Source: Anthoceros angustus (Eukaryota > Streptophyta > Anthocerotopsida > Anthocerotales > Anthocerotaceae). Taken from it: a stretch of 64,000 nucleotides of DNA. Location of the stretch: contig VJWM01000179.1 in assembly GCA_010909165.1 (NCBI GenBank), positions 310,001-374,000 on the forward strand, given 5' to 3'. Made by a program: the position numbers and the translations under genes. Shown here one piece after another: positions 22,244 to 33,489 of this stretch; position 1 is the stretch's first letter, and every line of letters begins with the position of its first letter. The notes under the pieces were generated by a model. The model ran no database searches and was not told the DNA's origin. It was given only the letters and a program-made list of their open reading frames with translations.

Positions 22244-24219
22244 CTATGTGGAGGAAAGTCAACGGAGGGTGTCTTTGTTGGTGCTTTTTGTCAATGTCAT
22301 CGACTGCAGTGGTGAGTACTGATACTGTTGCAAGCTCCAGCCTATTATTCATTGATACCAGCCGCTGAAGTGATTTGATATTTCTGTGACAGGTGCTGAA
22401 ATTTCTGATGGAGAAGAACAGCGTTAATTCTCTCTCTGGTCAAATAACCGTAGGAACTCTGGTTCTTCAGGTATTGGCATAGAGGACTTTATGCTTGTAA
22501 CTTGCTGATTTCCTTCTGAGTTTTGGGACTGAAAATGTGTATTCCACTTTGCAACTCTCTGCAGGACTGCTGTAGGTTTACTGTTTGCCATGCTCCCTGT
22601 CCTAGGCGGAGATGGGGGTTTGTTTCAGGGCATCATCTCTATGGTGAAAGCGTACGTGTGCATAGATGGGACTTCACTGAAGGAGACTTGTGGCTATTGA
22701 GAGTTGTCTTATGCCTGTATTTGTGTGTCTGCAGATTGTTTTGCTAGGGACCTTTATACTGAGCTATGTTCCTTGCTCGGACTCTTGTACCTCGCTTCTT
22801 GAGGCTGATGAGAAAGCTATCTGTACCTGTAAGTCTGCAGTATGCACTCGTGTTGGTCATGGTGATGGTGTTTCTTTCTAGGCAATCCTTCTGGCCCTTT
22901 TGCTAACTTAGTACTGTGCAGACAAATGAGCTATTCCAGCTATCAGCTGTTGCATTCTGCCTTCTTGTTGCATGTAGCACTGCTGCCCTCTTGGGTCAGA
23001 TTTAGACGTCGATGGCTAGCTAACTAAAACTGAGCGGGTGGCCGGTGTGAACTACTGCAGTGCAGTGACAAGTTGGGCCTGAGCTTAGAGTTAGGGGCTT
23101 TTATGGCCGGGGTGATGATATCCGGTACTGATCAAGCTGAACACACTCTTGAGCAGGTCTGTGAGTAGCCCATGGTGTTATTACAATGGTTCAACTGTGC
23201 TGCTGAAAGCGCGTTGAAGTTGGTATCCCCTGACCGGAAGGTCCTGTTTGCAGATCGAATCAATCAGGAACCTGTTCAGTGCTCTATTCCTTGCAAGTAT
23301 AGGCATGCTAATCAACGTGCAGTTTCTATGGAATCATATGGATATCCTCCTAGCGTCTGTAATTTTAGTGATTGCTGCAAAGACCATTGTCATCACTTTT
23401 GTGGTCAGGGTCTTCGGCCATAGTGTGAAGACGTCGTTAGTTGTGAGTATCTTCATGGTTCTGCATCTGCGAGTGTTGGTTTGTGTACTTCCGTTGTCAG
23501 GGACTAACGTAATGTGCTGTGTGACCTCTGGGGCAGGTGGGCATGTCACTTGCTCAAATCGGAGAGTTTGCATTTGTTTTGCTTAGTCGTGCGTCCAACC
23601 TGCATCTTGTGCAGGTGCGCGACTGTTTTCAGACACTAGTAGCCGTTGCGTGTGCTTTGTTTCCATTTCCATACAGGGTGGTGTGGTCCGCATCCTAACT
23701 CCTTTCGTTTTTGCTCAGAGGAAGCTTTACCTTCTGCTTCTGGGAACAACAGCGTTGAGTCTGGTACGCGAACAGCGGTGTTGCCGTGGGTTTGCCCTGA
23801 CGTGATGGGATTTGGTAGTAATGCTAGATTTTTACGTGCAGATTACAACTCCTGTTCTGTTTCGGATGATTCCCGCGCTCATGCATCTGGGAGTTTTGAT
23901 GAATTGGTTCGCTCCAGATGTAAACCACCAAGAGGTGAGTTGTGGTGCAGTTGTGTTGAGCCGGTGGATGTTGGGTGTGGCAGCATGGTTAGATGCCACA
24001 AGCTAGAGCTGAAGCTTTGGTTTGCAGCAGGTGGTTATGAAAGGAGACCATCTTCATACTGGCAACTCAAGGCATATTTCTGTAGCAGTGCCAGGCTCTG
24101 AAGATGATGAGCCAGGATCTTTGAAGCAAGTGGAAGAGTCATTCCTGTTTACGCTAAGGATGTCAGCTTGCAGGTCTATTTCAAGCAGGAGCGCGACTGA
24201 AGGCCGGCTAAAGTTTTGA
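22244..24219 (+). pseudogene. Partial duplicate of KEA (exon 10 to the end)
   Basis: This is the KEA part of duplication unit 2. It starts at the acceptor of exon 10 and has no promoter, start codon or first nine exons. Relative to unit 1 it lost a T in the FVGAFLSM codons near 22,285, two bases in DCAVGLL near 22,567, one T and then two bases near 22,740-22,763, and the GGGTAAG donor near 22,973 (reduced to GTAG). Yet its penultimate coding exon near 23,866 keeps a C that unit 1 lacks, and unit 1's extra A is absent near 24,101. It cannot make an antiporter as read. If the duplication is an assembly artefact, this is the same gene read twice. Confidence 0.85.
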
Positions 24220-25721
24220 GTCCACATTGGAATCCAGAGGCTCAAGGTGAGGCAGGCTTTGGTGACTGCGCGTCACAAGACCTTTACATATTGTTGCGTT
24301 TTTCGCAAAGAGTAAAGCGTGGAACCGTTACGAGGGCTTGAGAGCTTGGTTTTGATATTGCAGTGTACTGATTGCGTGACGCCGAGTGGCTAAACTAGTT
24401 GCATGTTGTGAGGCCGGGCTTGGCAGGATATCCCTGTATGCTGAAATCTCGTTGCCGGTCGAAGCCTGTGGGTTGAGGCTTCCTTGGCGATTCATTAGAG
24501 GAGCGGCGAATGCAGAGGATCCGCTCGGCTATGCTCGCCGGGGCGAAGCCTGTAACCCAGCAAGCGACGCGAGTGTGTTTGTCTTTTCAATTTGGAAACG
24601 ATGGATCCAAAAGGTGGGCGGTACCCCAATAATGTGGGGCATCCACCTTTGTCCTTGGGGTTTGAACTTGTGGCAGAGGGTAGGAGCACGCGCGCTGGGG
24701 CGTGGCGTCAGCAGCTTCCTCCTGTGATGAGAGAAGGAGATGGGGCGTCGACACTGGACAGCGGTAGCCGTAGTTACGTTACAGACGGAATATGTAGTGT
24801 ACGTATGGAATCCCCTGTTTGATTGGGTGGTGGCGTAACGTATGCCCAGAGACATGGTACAGGAACTCGGCAGACGTGGCGCACATGATACACGCAAGGC
24901 GTGAGCGTGGCTCACGTCAGGCCTAGATTTTGTTGCGAGTCGAAAAAGTGTGGCACGCGCGAAGCTCACCGGACGTTGGCCGTAGCCGTGAAAAGCAAAG
25001 CATGGGAAAGGGAGGGACCAGCAGCCGGTCAGGGCCAGCTGTTTACGCTAAGGATGTCAGGTTGCAGGTTCCTGCAAGGCCAGGCCAGTCCTGCAGGCTG
25101 CGACGCGCGTGAGAGGGCGGGAATCTGCCTCCCTCCCTCCTTCCTTCCTTCCCCTTCCACTTGGCTGTGCTGTGCGCACTGTTTGCTCGTCTCGGTAACG
25201 TTGCACAATGCAGATGCAGGCAGTGTTGTGCTATGTGCAGTGTACTGATTGCGTGACGCCGAGTGGCTAAACTCTGCGTTGTCCGTGTTCCGTCTGGCCT
25301 CGCCTCGCCTCGCCTGGCTGCCCAATGACCGCCATATCTCGCAGGGCCCGAGACACAACCACCAGGCAGGGCGCGAACCCAGAGGCCAAGAGTGTCAGAG
25401 ACAGAGACAGAGACAGAGACACGCAGCAGCAAGAGATTGATGAAAGCGTTGAATGAAAGATCCTTGATATGCACAGTGATTTTGGCTGCCAATGCAGAGG
25501 ATAAAGTGGGCAGTGAGTGTGGTGGGCGTGGGGCCGGAGCGTGGCCAGGGCGGGGCAGGCGCTAATGATTGGATCGAGGCGAGGCGGGCTCGCCTTAAAG
25601 CAACACTGTCTACAGCAAGGCATATCTGTCGGTGGCAACAGCCAAGCTGGTGCAGCAGCACTGGGCAGCACCGCGGCAGCAAGTGCCGTCCTCCATACAC
25701 ATCACATACCTACATCTGCTA
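24220..25721. other. Convergent intergenic region, unit 2, with replaced patches
   Basis: A copy of 19,873-21,414. It differs from unit 1 at three patches. At about 24,708-24,722 the sequence is changed to CAGCAGCTTCCT. At 25,041-25,060 the segment TTTACGCTAAGGATGTCAG stands in place of about 23 bases of unit 1; the same string occurs in the KEA last exon. At about 25,237-25,273 a string beginning GCAGTGTACTGATTGCG replaces unit 1 sequence and equals 24,359-24,395. No gene is present. Confidence 0.75.
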
Positions 25722-26158
25722 CTACTTTGGCGACAAGGAAGGAGGCCATGGCCATCTGGAATTGTTGAAAGCGTCGTCGCAGTCCCGGTGGGCGGAGCCC
25801 AAGCCCTCCGGCACCGAAGGCCACAGCTGCGCATCTGGTCTTGGGGCTCCTGCAGGACAAGGGCAAGGCCAAGGTGAGCGTTCAAAGTGAGCGCCTCTTG
25901 TGGAAGAAGAAGGCAGCCCTAATTTTGGCAGTTGGCAGTTGCTGGATGGAGCGGGCAGTGTGTGTAACTGCAGAAGAGGAGCGCGGCCACAGCACCCGCC
26001 ATAGTGCTGTACACGAAGCGCCGAAGCGTTAGATCGATGCAGGCGTCCCACTTGTTTTCCAGCTCCAGCACCAAATCCGGCGGCCTGTCCTGGCCCTGGC
26101 CCTGGCTCTGGCCCTGGCTCTGGCCCTGGCCCTTGCCCTTGCCCTTGTCACTGCCCAT
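25722..26158 (-). pseudogene. Duplicate of MIC10, frameshifted
   Basis: Exon 1 (26,158-25,969) encodes the same residues as the unit 1 gene, including NKWDACIDLTLRRFVYS. Exon 2 has lost one C near its acceptor (GGCTCCTGC for GGCTCCCTGC) and two bases (CCCTCC for CCCACTCC) in the glycine-zipper codons, so the frame shifts after the splice and the GAGVGLGSA zipper is disrupted. Both losses are in short runs, the signature of consensus error, so the pseudogene status depends on whether the duplication and the indels are real. Confidence 0.8.
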
Positions 26159-26510
26159 GGCCTTGGAGCAGAGTCTTAGGGGTAATATGTGCTACTCTAC
26201 TCTACTCTACTTTTCTCTACTCTAGTATATATCGCGGCGGAGGCAGAGGCAGAGGCAGCCGCAGCCGCAGCGGCAGAGAGGGTGATTGTGATGAGGCCCC
26301 GACCCCGGGGCCTGGTCTGGCCTCCCGTGCTTTCTGCTCTTGTGTATCTCCTTCATTCCCTCCATATCTCCAGGACCCCTTCAGTTCCAAGACAGTGCAC
26401 TGGCAGTGGCACCCCCTTGTCGGCAGAACGGAACAAGTTGCCCAACTGTACATGCAACAGCGGAATGTAGCGCACATAGCTAGCTAGATATGTTCATTGT
26501 AGGCGCATTT

Positions 26511-28857
26511 GAGGATAATGGGCAGAGGCAGGCTGCAGGCTCCAGGCTGCAGGGCCGGGGCCGGGGCCGGGGCCAGCCAGGGCCGGGGCCAGGGCCAGGG
26601 CCCGGGCCAGGGCCAGGCCTGTCTGCTTGCGCGTGAGCTTCCGGACGTGCACATGGGGCCGGTCCGGAGTCGAGTAGCTGGCAGTGCTGGGCCAGCGCGT
26701 ACTGTACTGTACATTACTGTCCATAGCCGGGTCAATGCAAAACAAATCCCGCTGATCTCATCCCACCTCGCGCTTGCGCTTGCCTTTGCCCTCGCCCAGC
26801 CACCCAGATGCTTCTCGTCCTTCTTCCTTCTTCCTCCTCGGGACGCCAGCCAGCACCAAGCATTGTCAACTCCGCGGGGCCCGGCCCCCAGCGCTGCCTT
26901 TTCACGCCCGCTTTCACATTTGCGGCCGGGAGGCCCAAGACGGCGCGGCCCGCATTGGGCCGCGCGCTCCTCGCTCCCAAAAGTTTCACAATCTCGCCCC
27001 TTTCTTTATGCGACATGCGATACTGCCTTCATTCATTAAGACAGTTAAGCGGGTCCGCTACAGCGGCCACGGCCACAAGTGAACCACAGTGTGCGTAACG
27101 TAACTTGTGCTGCAAAGTGCAAGCTGCAATCAGCGGAAGCAGCGAATTCCGCTCGTCCCCGCAGAGTGCTGCACCAGGCACGCAGGCAGGACCAGGAAGG
27201 GGCCCATCCCGCAGCCTCCAGAAGCCCATGGCAGGCCCCCCGCGGCTTCTCCATCAGCTCGGACAGCCGCGCGAGAAGGCAGGAGGGAAACACGGCGCAG
27301 CTCTAGACTGCGATCCCGGACCCGGATGAGGAAGTTATAGCTGCCAGGCCAGGTCCCTGCCTGCCACCGATCTCCTCCTCCCGCTGCCATCCACATCACA
27401 GATCTTCCCGCATTACAGTAATAGACTAGTATGCACTACAGCGCTACAGCAATAGTATACAAGAGCCGGGCCGGGCCCCGGGCTTGCCGCCACCCGCATC
27501 CCCAGACACTACATACAAGTTCGCACCAGGGGCCTTTTGTCTTCCTCCCGACTTCGCAGATTCGACCATTCCACGCGCGCACACGCACATACGCACACCG
27601 CAGCTGATGGCCCATGTCAAACTGTTTGTCTGCACATCCATGGGCCCCAACAACACACCTTCTTCAACCACGCAAGCCAATAACCGCGCGACACTGCACG
27701 GTAACTGGTTTCTGGTACTCTGCAACAGCAGGAGACACTGATCAAACGCACTGCACCCGGTCCCCGATGACCCCTCGGCCTTCGCCCAAACCACATATTT
27801 CTTGATAACACAAGCAAAGCAGCTCAGCTCAGCTCAGCTCAGCACAGCACAGCACAGAAAGGGCACAAAGGGGTCCTGCCAGCGCACAACGCGCTCGCAT
27901 TTATTACTCCATAGCCTTCAATATTCCCTGCACCCTCCCTTCATTTTGTTTTCTATCTCCTACCAATCATTCGAATCTACATCATCTCTCTTGCATAATT
28001 CTACACTTTCCTAATTTTCGGTCACTAATTTCCATACTCCTCTTCTATTATATATCGCAACAACAACAACCACAGTGTAGATCTTTTGGTGGGATCTTCC
28101 AACTGCCTCGACTCCACACCATGCTACTCTCGCCGTGATTATGAAGTTTGGTTCCATGAAATGATTATGGACGCTGTCGGAGATCATAATCTCTGCAAGT
28201 CTATGCACATAATCAAGCAAGCAAAGAGGAAGAGGAAGAGAACGCCAATTACACGCAAGCCAGCCCATATTTACCAACAAGCATTGTACATCAGCATCGT
28301 AGCGAGCGTAACGTATGCAGACGTGGTGAGTTGGGAAAAGCGGGGCGTGTTTGACGACGGTTTACTTGTCCATACGTGTCCCGGGTAGGATATTAGGCCT
28401 GCCTATTTGCCCGCGCCTGTGTTCTGAGGACGCCAGTACGGGCCGCCCCGAAGAGGAGAGAAGACGACACTAATCTTTGAGAAGCGGCTGCATCCAGCCC
28501 CGCCCCGGCCTCTTCGTGTTGTGTGTGCTTCCGAACTGCTGCGCTTTGGAGCGAGTTATGGCGCTCGGCGCGCAGGGAGACGTCTCGCAGCGGGGCGTGT
28601 CGACGTAGAGATACCGGCGGAGTGTGGGGAGAGCGCTGCTGCTGCTGCTGCTGCTGCTGGGCAGGCCCAGGCTCAGGCTCAGGCTCAGGCAAAGGCCCAG
28701 GCCCAGGCGCCCCGTCGTCAAGCTGGCGGCAGAGTGCGCGGAGTTCGTGGATGAAGCTGCCCGCAGGCGGCATCTGTGGCGGGGCGCGGAGCTTGTGGAG
28801 CACGGGGCTGGCCGCAGCGGCAACGGGAAGGCGGGTTTGTTAAGGAAGCAGCTCCAG
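26511..28857. other. GC-rich intergenic region upstream of the LOB-domain gene
   Basis: No gene is supported. It contains a (GGGCCA/GGGGCC)n tract at 26,550-26,625, a (CAGCT/CAGCA)n stretch at 27,818-27,857, and a CTG run at 28,638-28,660 followed by (CAGGCT)n at 28,668-28,690. The long open frame at 26,509-27,039 is made largely of the first tract. The last 400 bases probably include the 5' leader of the LBD gene; its frame stays open upstream of the chosen start to 28,624. Confidence 0.5.
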
Positions 28858-29864
28858 ATGAGTAAGTTGGAGCAGTCCGGGGCTCTCCAGCCCGCGCAAG
28901 TGACCCACAAACGGGAGAAGCTGCCGGGCTCCGGCATGTCTCCCTGCGCCGCCTGCAAGCTCCTGCGCCGCCGCTGCGCCAAGGAATGCGTCTTCGCCCC
29001 CTACTTCCCCCCCGACGAGCCCCAGAAGTTCGCCAACGTCCACAAGGTCTTCGGCGCCAGCAATGTGAACAAGATGCTTCAGGTGCTTGGAAGCCTCCCG
29101 GGCTCCTCCTTTTCCTCCTCGTTGCTCCTCCTCCTCCATCCTCCCGTGCTGCTTCTCTAGCTCTCGGAGTGAGCTGTTTCAGTCGTGTGTACGCCTGGGC
29201 TGCTGCAGCCTGGGCCCTCAGAGTGTTGCAAATGCGGGAAAGTCTGGGGGAGTGTTTGTGGTCCTGCTGCTGTACACATTGGTGGTGTGGTTTGCAGGAC
29301 CTGCCGGTGCACCAGAGGAGCGACGCGGTGGGGAGCATGGTGTACGAGGCGGATTCTCGAGTGCGAGATCCGGTGTACGGGTGCGTGGGGCTCATCTCGG
29401 CGCTACAGCAGCAGGTGGCGAGCCTGCAGCAGCAGCTGGCGACGGCGCAGGCGGAAATTGTGTGCCTGCGGATGCACCAGGCGGCGGTTGCGTCCAACGT
29501 GGTGTCGCTCAAGGGGCTGGGGATGGGGGTAGGACTGGGGAGCGTCGGGTCCAGCGGGGGGAGCAGTACCATGGGGGCGTCTCACAGCTCCATAACCTCC
29601 CACAGCTCCATGGGGACGTCCCACCAGTCGCCTCACCAGTCTCACCAGTCGCCTGCGCACCACTCGCACCACTCCCACCAGTCGCCTCACCACTCCCACC
29701 AGTCGCCTCACCAGTCTCGCCAGTCGCCCTACCACTCCCACCAGTCGCCGCACCAGTCCCCGCCCATGCATCCTCACTCCCCTGAACTGCACCACCAGTA
29801 TAAGCCGACCGCTATGCTCATGGGGATGGATACTCTGGATATAGGGCAAGCTATGTGGGCTTGA
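28858..29864 (+). CDS. LOB-domain transcription factor (class I LBD)
   Basis: LBD proteins are plant-specific DNA-binding factors that set lateral organ boundaries. Exon 1 (28,858-29,082) holds the CX2CX6CX3C zinc-finger-like block as CAACKLLRRRCAKEC, then FAPYFPPDEPQKFANVHKVFGASNVNKML, containing the GAS block. Exon 2 (29,298-29,864) starts DLPVHQRSDAVGSMVYEA and contains the leucine-zipper-like coil (VYGCVGLISALQQQVASLQQQL) that marks class I. The intron sits right after KMLQ, the conserved position. The C-terminal third is a low-complexity tail of HQSP/SHQS repeats (about 29,600-29,765) ending in MDTLDIGQAMWA. The Met at 28,858 was chosen because the upstream in-frame part is Leu/Arg microsatellite translation, but a longer start is possible. 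Length is 263 residues, typical for the family. Confidence 0.9.
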
Positions 29865-31689
29865 GAGCAGGGGACTGTCATTCCACACAGAGCTTCCAAC
29901 TACTGTCCAGCTCGTCAATCGTTTCTGCTGACCCATTTGCTGCAATTTTGTTTGAAGTGGATCAAGGACAGTCTCGTATGTACATGTATACGCAGGCTGT
30001 GGTCATGGTCCGACCTCCCGGCTCCCAGGACCGTGGCTACGAGGAGGAGGTCTCTCCCACACTGGCAGATATTGTGTGGTTGTGCCCTGCAAGCTCGACG
30101 GATCTTGCTGCGAGCAGAACAAGCTGCTGTGCAGCATTGGTTTGGTGCTTGCCGCAACCACATTCTCTTCTCTATGGGGGCAGGTTAACTTCACTACTTC
30201 CCTTAGCTATAGATCTACAAATGCAGCTTTCTGGCTTGCTGTCTTGGGCGGCAGCAGGGGAGGAAGCCTAGCTATGCTGATCCTATTAGACTTACACATG
30301 TTTGGCTGAAGCTATTAGTATTACCCCCTGTATAGTAGGTAGGTGGACCCTCTTGGACGGAAGGTGTAGCGAGCATTGTAGGTTGAGTCCAGTGAAGACC
30401 ACCCACCACGGGGCACTCTACCTCGGGCTGGTCTGATGCCTGGACTCAGCTTAAAAGTTCTACAACAGTACCTAGAGGATCGACGGTAGCGGACTTTCAA
30501 CTTGTTGTAGCACTTTTAATCTTCAATTTATTCGGATCAAGGTGTGGGTTGTATTTCATCACTGCTTGCCTTGCTCCGGGGGAGAACGCGTGCATGTAAT
30601 GCACTGGCATGTAAGTGCAGTGAACACGGCAGCTCTGCGACCGAGGTGCACGGCCTTCAATTGGAGCGTGCTTGGGTTAGCATTGCTGCAGGAGCAGTAC
30701 ACCGTGCGAGAGTGGAGGTTGTCGCTGGAAGACCCGTAAGCCGGATGACCAATCGGGGAAGGACTCGGGGAGGGACCCGGGCGCGGGCTATCATGGGCAT
30801 TGGTGCCTTGGATTCCAAGTTGGGCTCTACCTCCGGAGCCCATTTCAGCACTTTGGGTGGGACAAAGATCGTGCGTGGAAGGCCAAGAATCGTGCGAGGA
30901 AGGCGATAGAATTGATAAAAAAAGTGCGATGCCAGAGTTAAAGGTGTGTACTGTACTGTGCAGTGCGGTGCGGTGCGGTGTGCTGTGCAGCGCAGTGCAG
31001 TGCACCGCTGTGTGTACATTACAGGAGGGATTGACTTTGTAACTTCCATATTTGTATGCGCCTGCTGTGAGAGCAGACAGCCAACTGAGAGACAAGACAT
31101 TCGAGCGTACAGCTCCTAACACGACCTCATGCTGGGTCAAACAGGCCGCGTTTCTGTGTACTAACACCAGCAAACATGGGTCAACCAATTATTGGCGCAG
31201 ACAAGGCCAACCTCTTGCTGCTACCCCAGGTGTGCATGTCGCGGTTTGTACAATGCCATTGCCCACCCAGTTAGTGTTGCTTGGCAATTGGCATCCCTTG
31301 GCTTGCCCCGTTGTCCCGTTTCCACCCACAAGTCTGATCCCTTCTTCCGTGCGTGCTTTCCCCCTTCCTTGGGAGACGCGGCTCAAAGCCGTATTCAAAG
31401 GCCTTCAATGCTGTTCAATCTCCTCCGCATACTTTTTAAGTGCAAACGGTGTTCACCGTAAATGCGGCACGGAAGAGGACTTCACTCTGCAACACTTGTA
31501 TCACCTCGTAAATGACGTGTCCTGGTGCTTCCAGTAGGTACTTGTACTGTAGGTGACTCTGGAAACGTTTGAATCCCTTTTTTTGTGATAATCTGTTACA
31601 AGTGATCGGGCTTATGAAGGCAAGATTAGAATATTATACACCTCTCCTGCTGGTTGCAATTCATCTGAATGCAAGCCGTGGAAGATTGC
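29865..31689. other. Region downstream of the LBD gene; no gene seen
   Basis: The first few hundred bases are probably 3' UTR. An imperfect inverted repeat (TTAAAAGTTCTACAACA at about 30,450 and TGTTGTAGCACTTTTAA at about 30,504) forms a 17-bp stem with one mismatch and a 37-base loop. At 30,950-31,010 a GTGCAGTGCGGTGCGG-like run is low complexity. The open frames here (for example 30,544-30,909 and 31,052-31,537) have no family match. Confidence 0.45.
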
Positions 31690-33185
31690 TGTGTTCAACA
31701 CCGATATGGTGATTCCATGGCCTTGGCTAGCCTGTACAAGTTGCTGTACCCACATGCACCTCCTGCAAAACTATTCACATCCACCCAGTCTGTTTCTCAG
31801 GGCTAAAGATTTGTTTATCACGAAAGGATGTGGGGGCATGGACGGTGCTGGTTGCCGGAAGTGCCTCATGTCGGAGCCCTTGCTGGTTGCCCGATATTCC
31901 CAGCAAGGGCTCGGCCATGAGGCACTTGTTGTGTATGGACGAATGGAGCAGGAGCGGCTGATTTTGGCTAACCATGTTGCTTTTGCTTGCTTGCCCTTCT
32001 GGGGGCCTGTGGAAGGACTGTGCCTCAGAGAAGGGCGGGCAGCTGCACTCACAGAATGTGGAAAGAGGACTGCCGGATGACGTAGTGGTGAGCAACTGCC
32101 TGGTGGACGTTTGCGACATGTGGTGAACTGAAAGATGCACGCCAGGTTTTGTAAAGCTTGACTGAAAAGGATGTGGTGACATAGACGGCGCTGATCTCTG
32201 GGTATGTACAGCAGAGGCAAGCGGTGCTTGTTGTCTATGAACGAATGGAGCTGGAGGGCCTGATGTGTGGATGACCACATTAACTTTGCTTGCCTTCTGA
32301 AGGCCTGTGTCATCGCTGGTACCTTATGGAAGGGCGGGCTTCTGCACTCGCAGATAGTGGAACGAGGACAGCTGGGTAACGTACTGGTGGGCAACTGCCT
32401 GGTTGACATGCATGCAAACTGTGGTGAACTGGAAGATACACGCCAGGTTTTTGACAGCCAGGATGTAGTGACATGGAATGCCCTGGTAGCTGGGTATGCA
32501 CAGCAAGGACTCGACCAAGAGGCTCTTGTTCTGTTTGGACAAATGGAGCAGGAGGGCCTGATTTTGGCTAACCATTTTGCTTTTGCCTTCTGAAGGCCTC
32601 TGCAAGCACTGGTGCCTTACCGAAGGGCGGGCGGCTGCACTCACAGATTGTCGAGAGAGGACGACTGGTGGCAACTGCCTGGAGGACATGCATACAAAAT
32701 GCGGTGAACTAACAGATGCACGCCAGGTTTTTGACACCACGGTCACAGAGAATGTGGTGACATGGAATGTCCTGATAACGGGGTATGCCCAGCAAGGGCT
32801 CGGCCGAGAGGCGCTTATGGCGCTAGGAAAAGTGGAGGAGGCGGCCCTCATTTTGGCTGACGATGTTACTTTTGCTTGCCTATCGTCACTTTTTGAAGGC
32901 CTTCTGAAGGCCTGTGGAAGCACTCGCACTCACTGATAGACGAATCAGGACTGCTCGATGACGTAGTGGTGGTGGGTACCTGCCTGGTGGACATGCATGC
33001 AAAATGTGGTTGACTGCATGATGCACGCAAGGTTTTTGACAGCATGAACTCAGAGAAATCTCGTGATCATGGACCGCCCTGATATCTGGGTATGGTACTT
33101 GCGATGGTGGTCACAAGGCACTCGCTTGTTTTGAGGAGTTGTTAGTTGCCGGTATTCGGCCTAATGATGGGGAGAGTGGGATGGG
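31690..33185 (+). pseudogene. PPR (PLS-type) pseudogene in about 300-bp modules
   Basis: Pentatricopeptide repeat proteins bind organellar RNA for editing and processing. Four successive modules with a period of about 292-304 bp (anchored by TTTGCTTGCC-like strings near 31,980, 32,281, 32,577 and 32,869) each encode pieces such as LHSQIVERG, NCLVDMHANCGELEDTRQVF, VVTWNALVAGYAQQG, and EALVLFGQMEQEGL. This is one P-L-S triplet of roughly 100 residues per module. Frames shift between and within modules (longest open pieces 31,691-32,080, 32,267-32,593 and 32,577-32,936) and there is no start region, so the locus cannot make a working protein. Near-identical modules suggest recent amplification. 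Confidence 0.75.
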
Positions 33186-33489
33186 TGACAGACGTTAGTG
33201 GCAGTGAGGGCAATGCTTGAGGCCCCTGCAACGCACCATGCTAGAGGACAGCTGTCGACATGGAACAACGTCTGGTTGTGCCCCCTATCCAAACATGCCA
33301 TGTCTGTACCAGGCACTTGCTTTCCGCGTCAAATGCTAGCTACTAGCTTCGAAACCTTCGCATTGATTGATGATCCAGCGCTTCTTTGCAGCTCGTTACA
33401 AGTCAGTGCGTCAAAGATGTCTCCAACCAGGCATCCTGCACAGCATCCCGCACTACTTTGTGGAGTGCCTGAGAGGCAAGAGCCCACTA

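Larger units (their letters stand above)
17858..26510. repeat. 4.3-kb direct tandem duplication (KEA 3' half + MIC10)
   Basis: Unit 1 is 17,858-22,196 (4,339 bp) and unit 2 is 22,197-26,499 (4,303 bp). The 11-mer TAGGCGCATTT stands at the start of unit 1, at the junction (22,197-22,207) and just after unit 2 (26,500-26,510), so the junctions share microhomology. The copies are nearly identical. Most differences are 1-4 base deletions in unit 2, plus three short replaced patches near 24,708, 25,036-25,062 and 25,230-25,285. The left breakpoint is inside the GC-AG intron of KEA. Confidence 0.93.

Noticed and set aside
26509-27039. 176-codon Gly/Gln-rich frame
   Set aside because: Most of it is a GGGCCA repeat tract; the remainder has no family match.
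28718-29572. 284-codon minus-strand frame
   Set aside because: It is antisense to the LOB-domain exons and crosses their intron; no family features.
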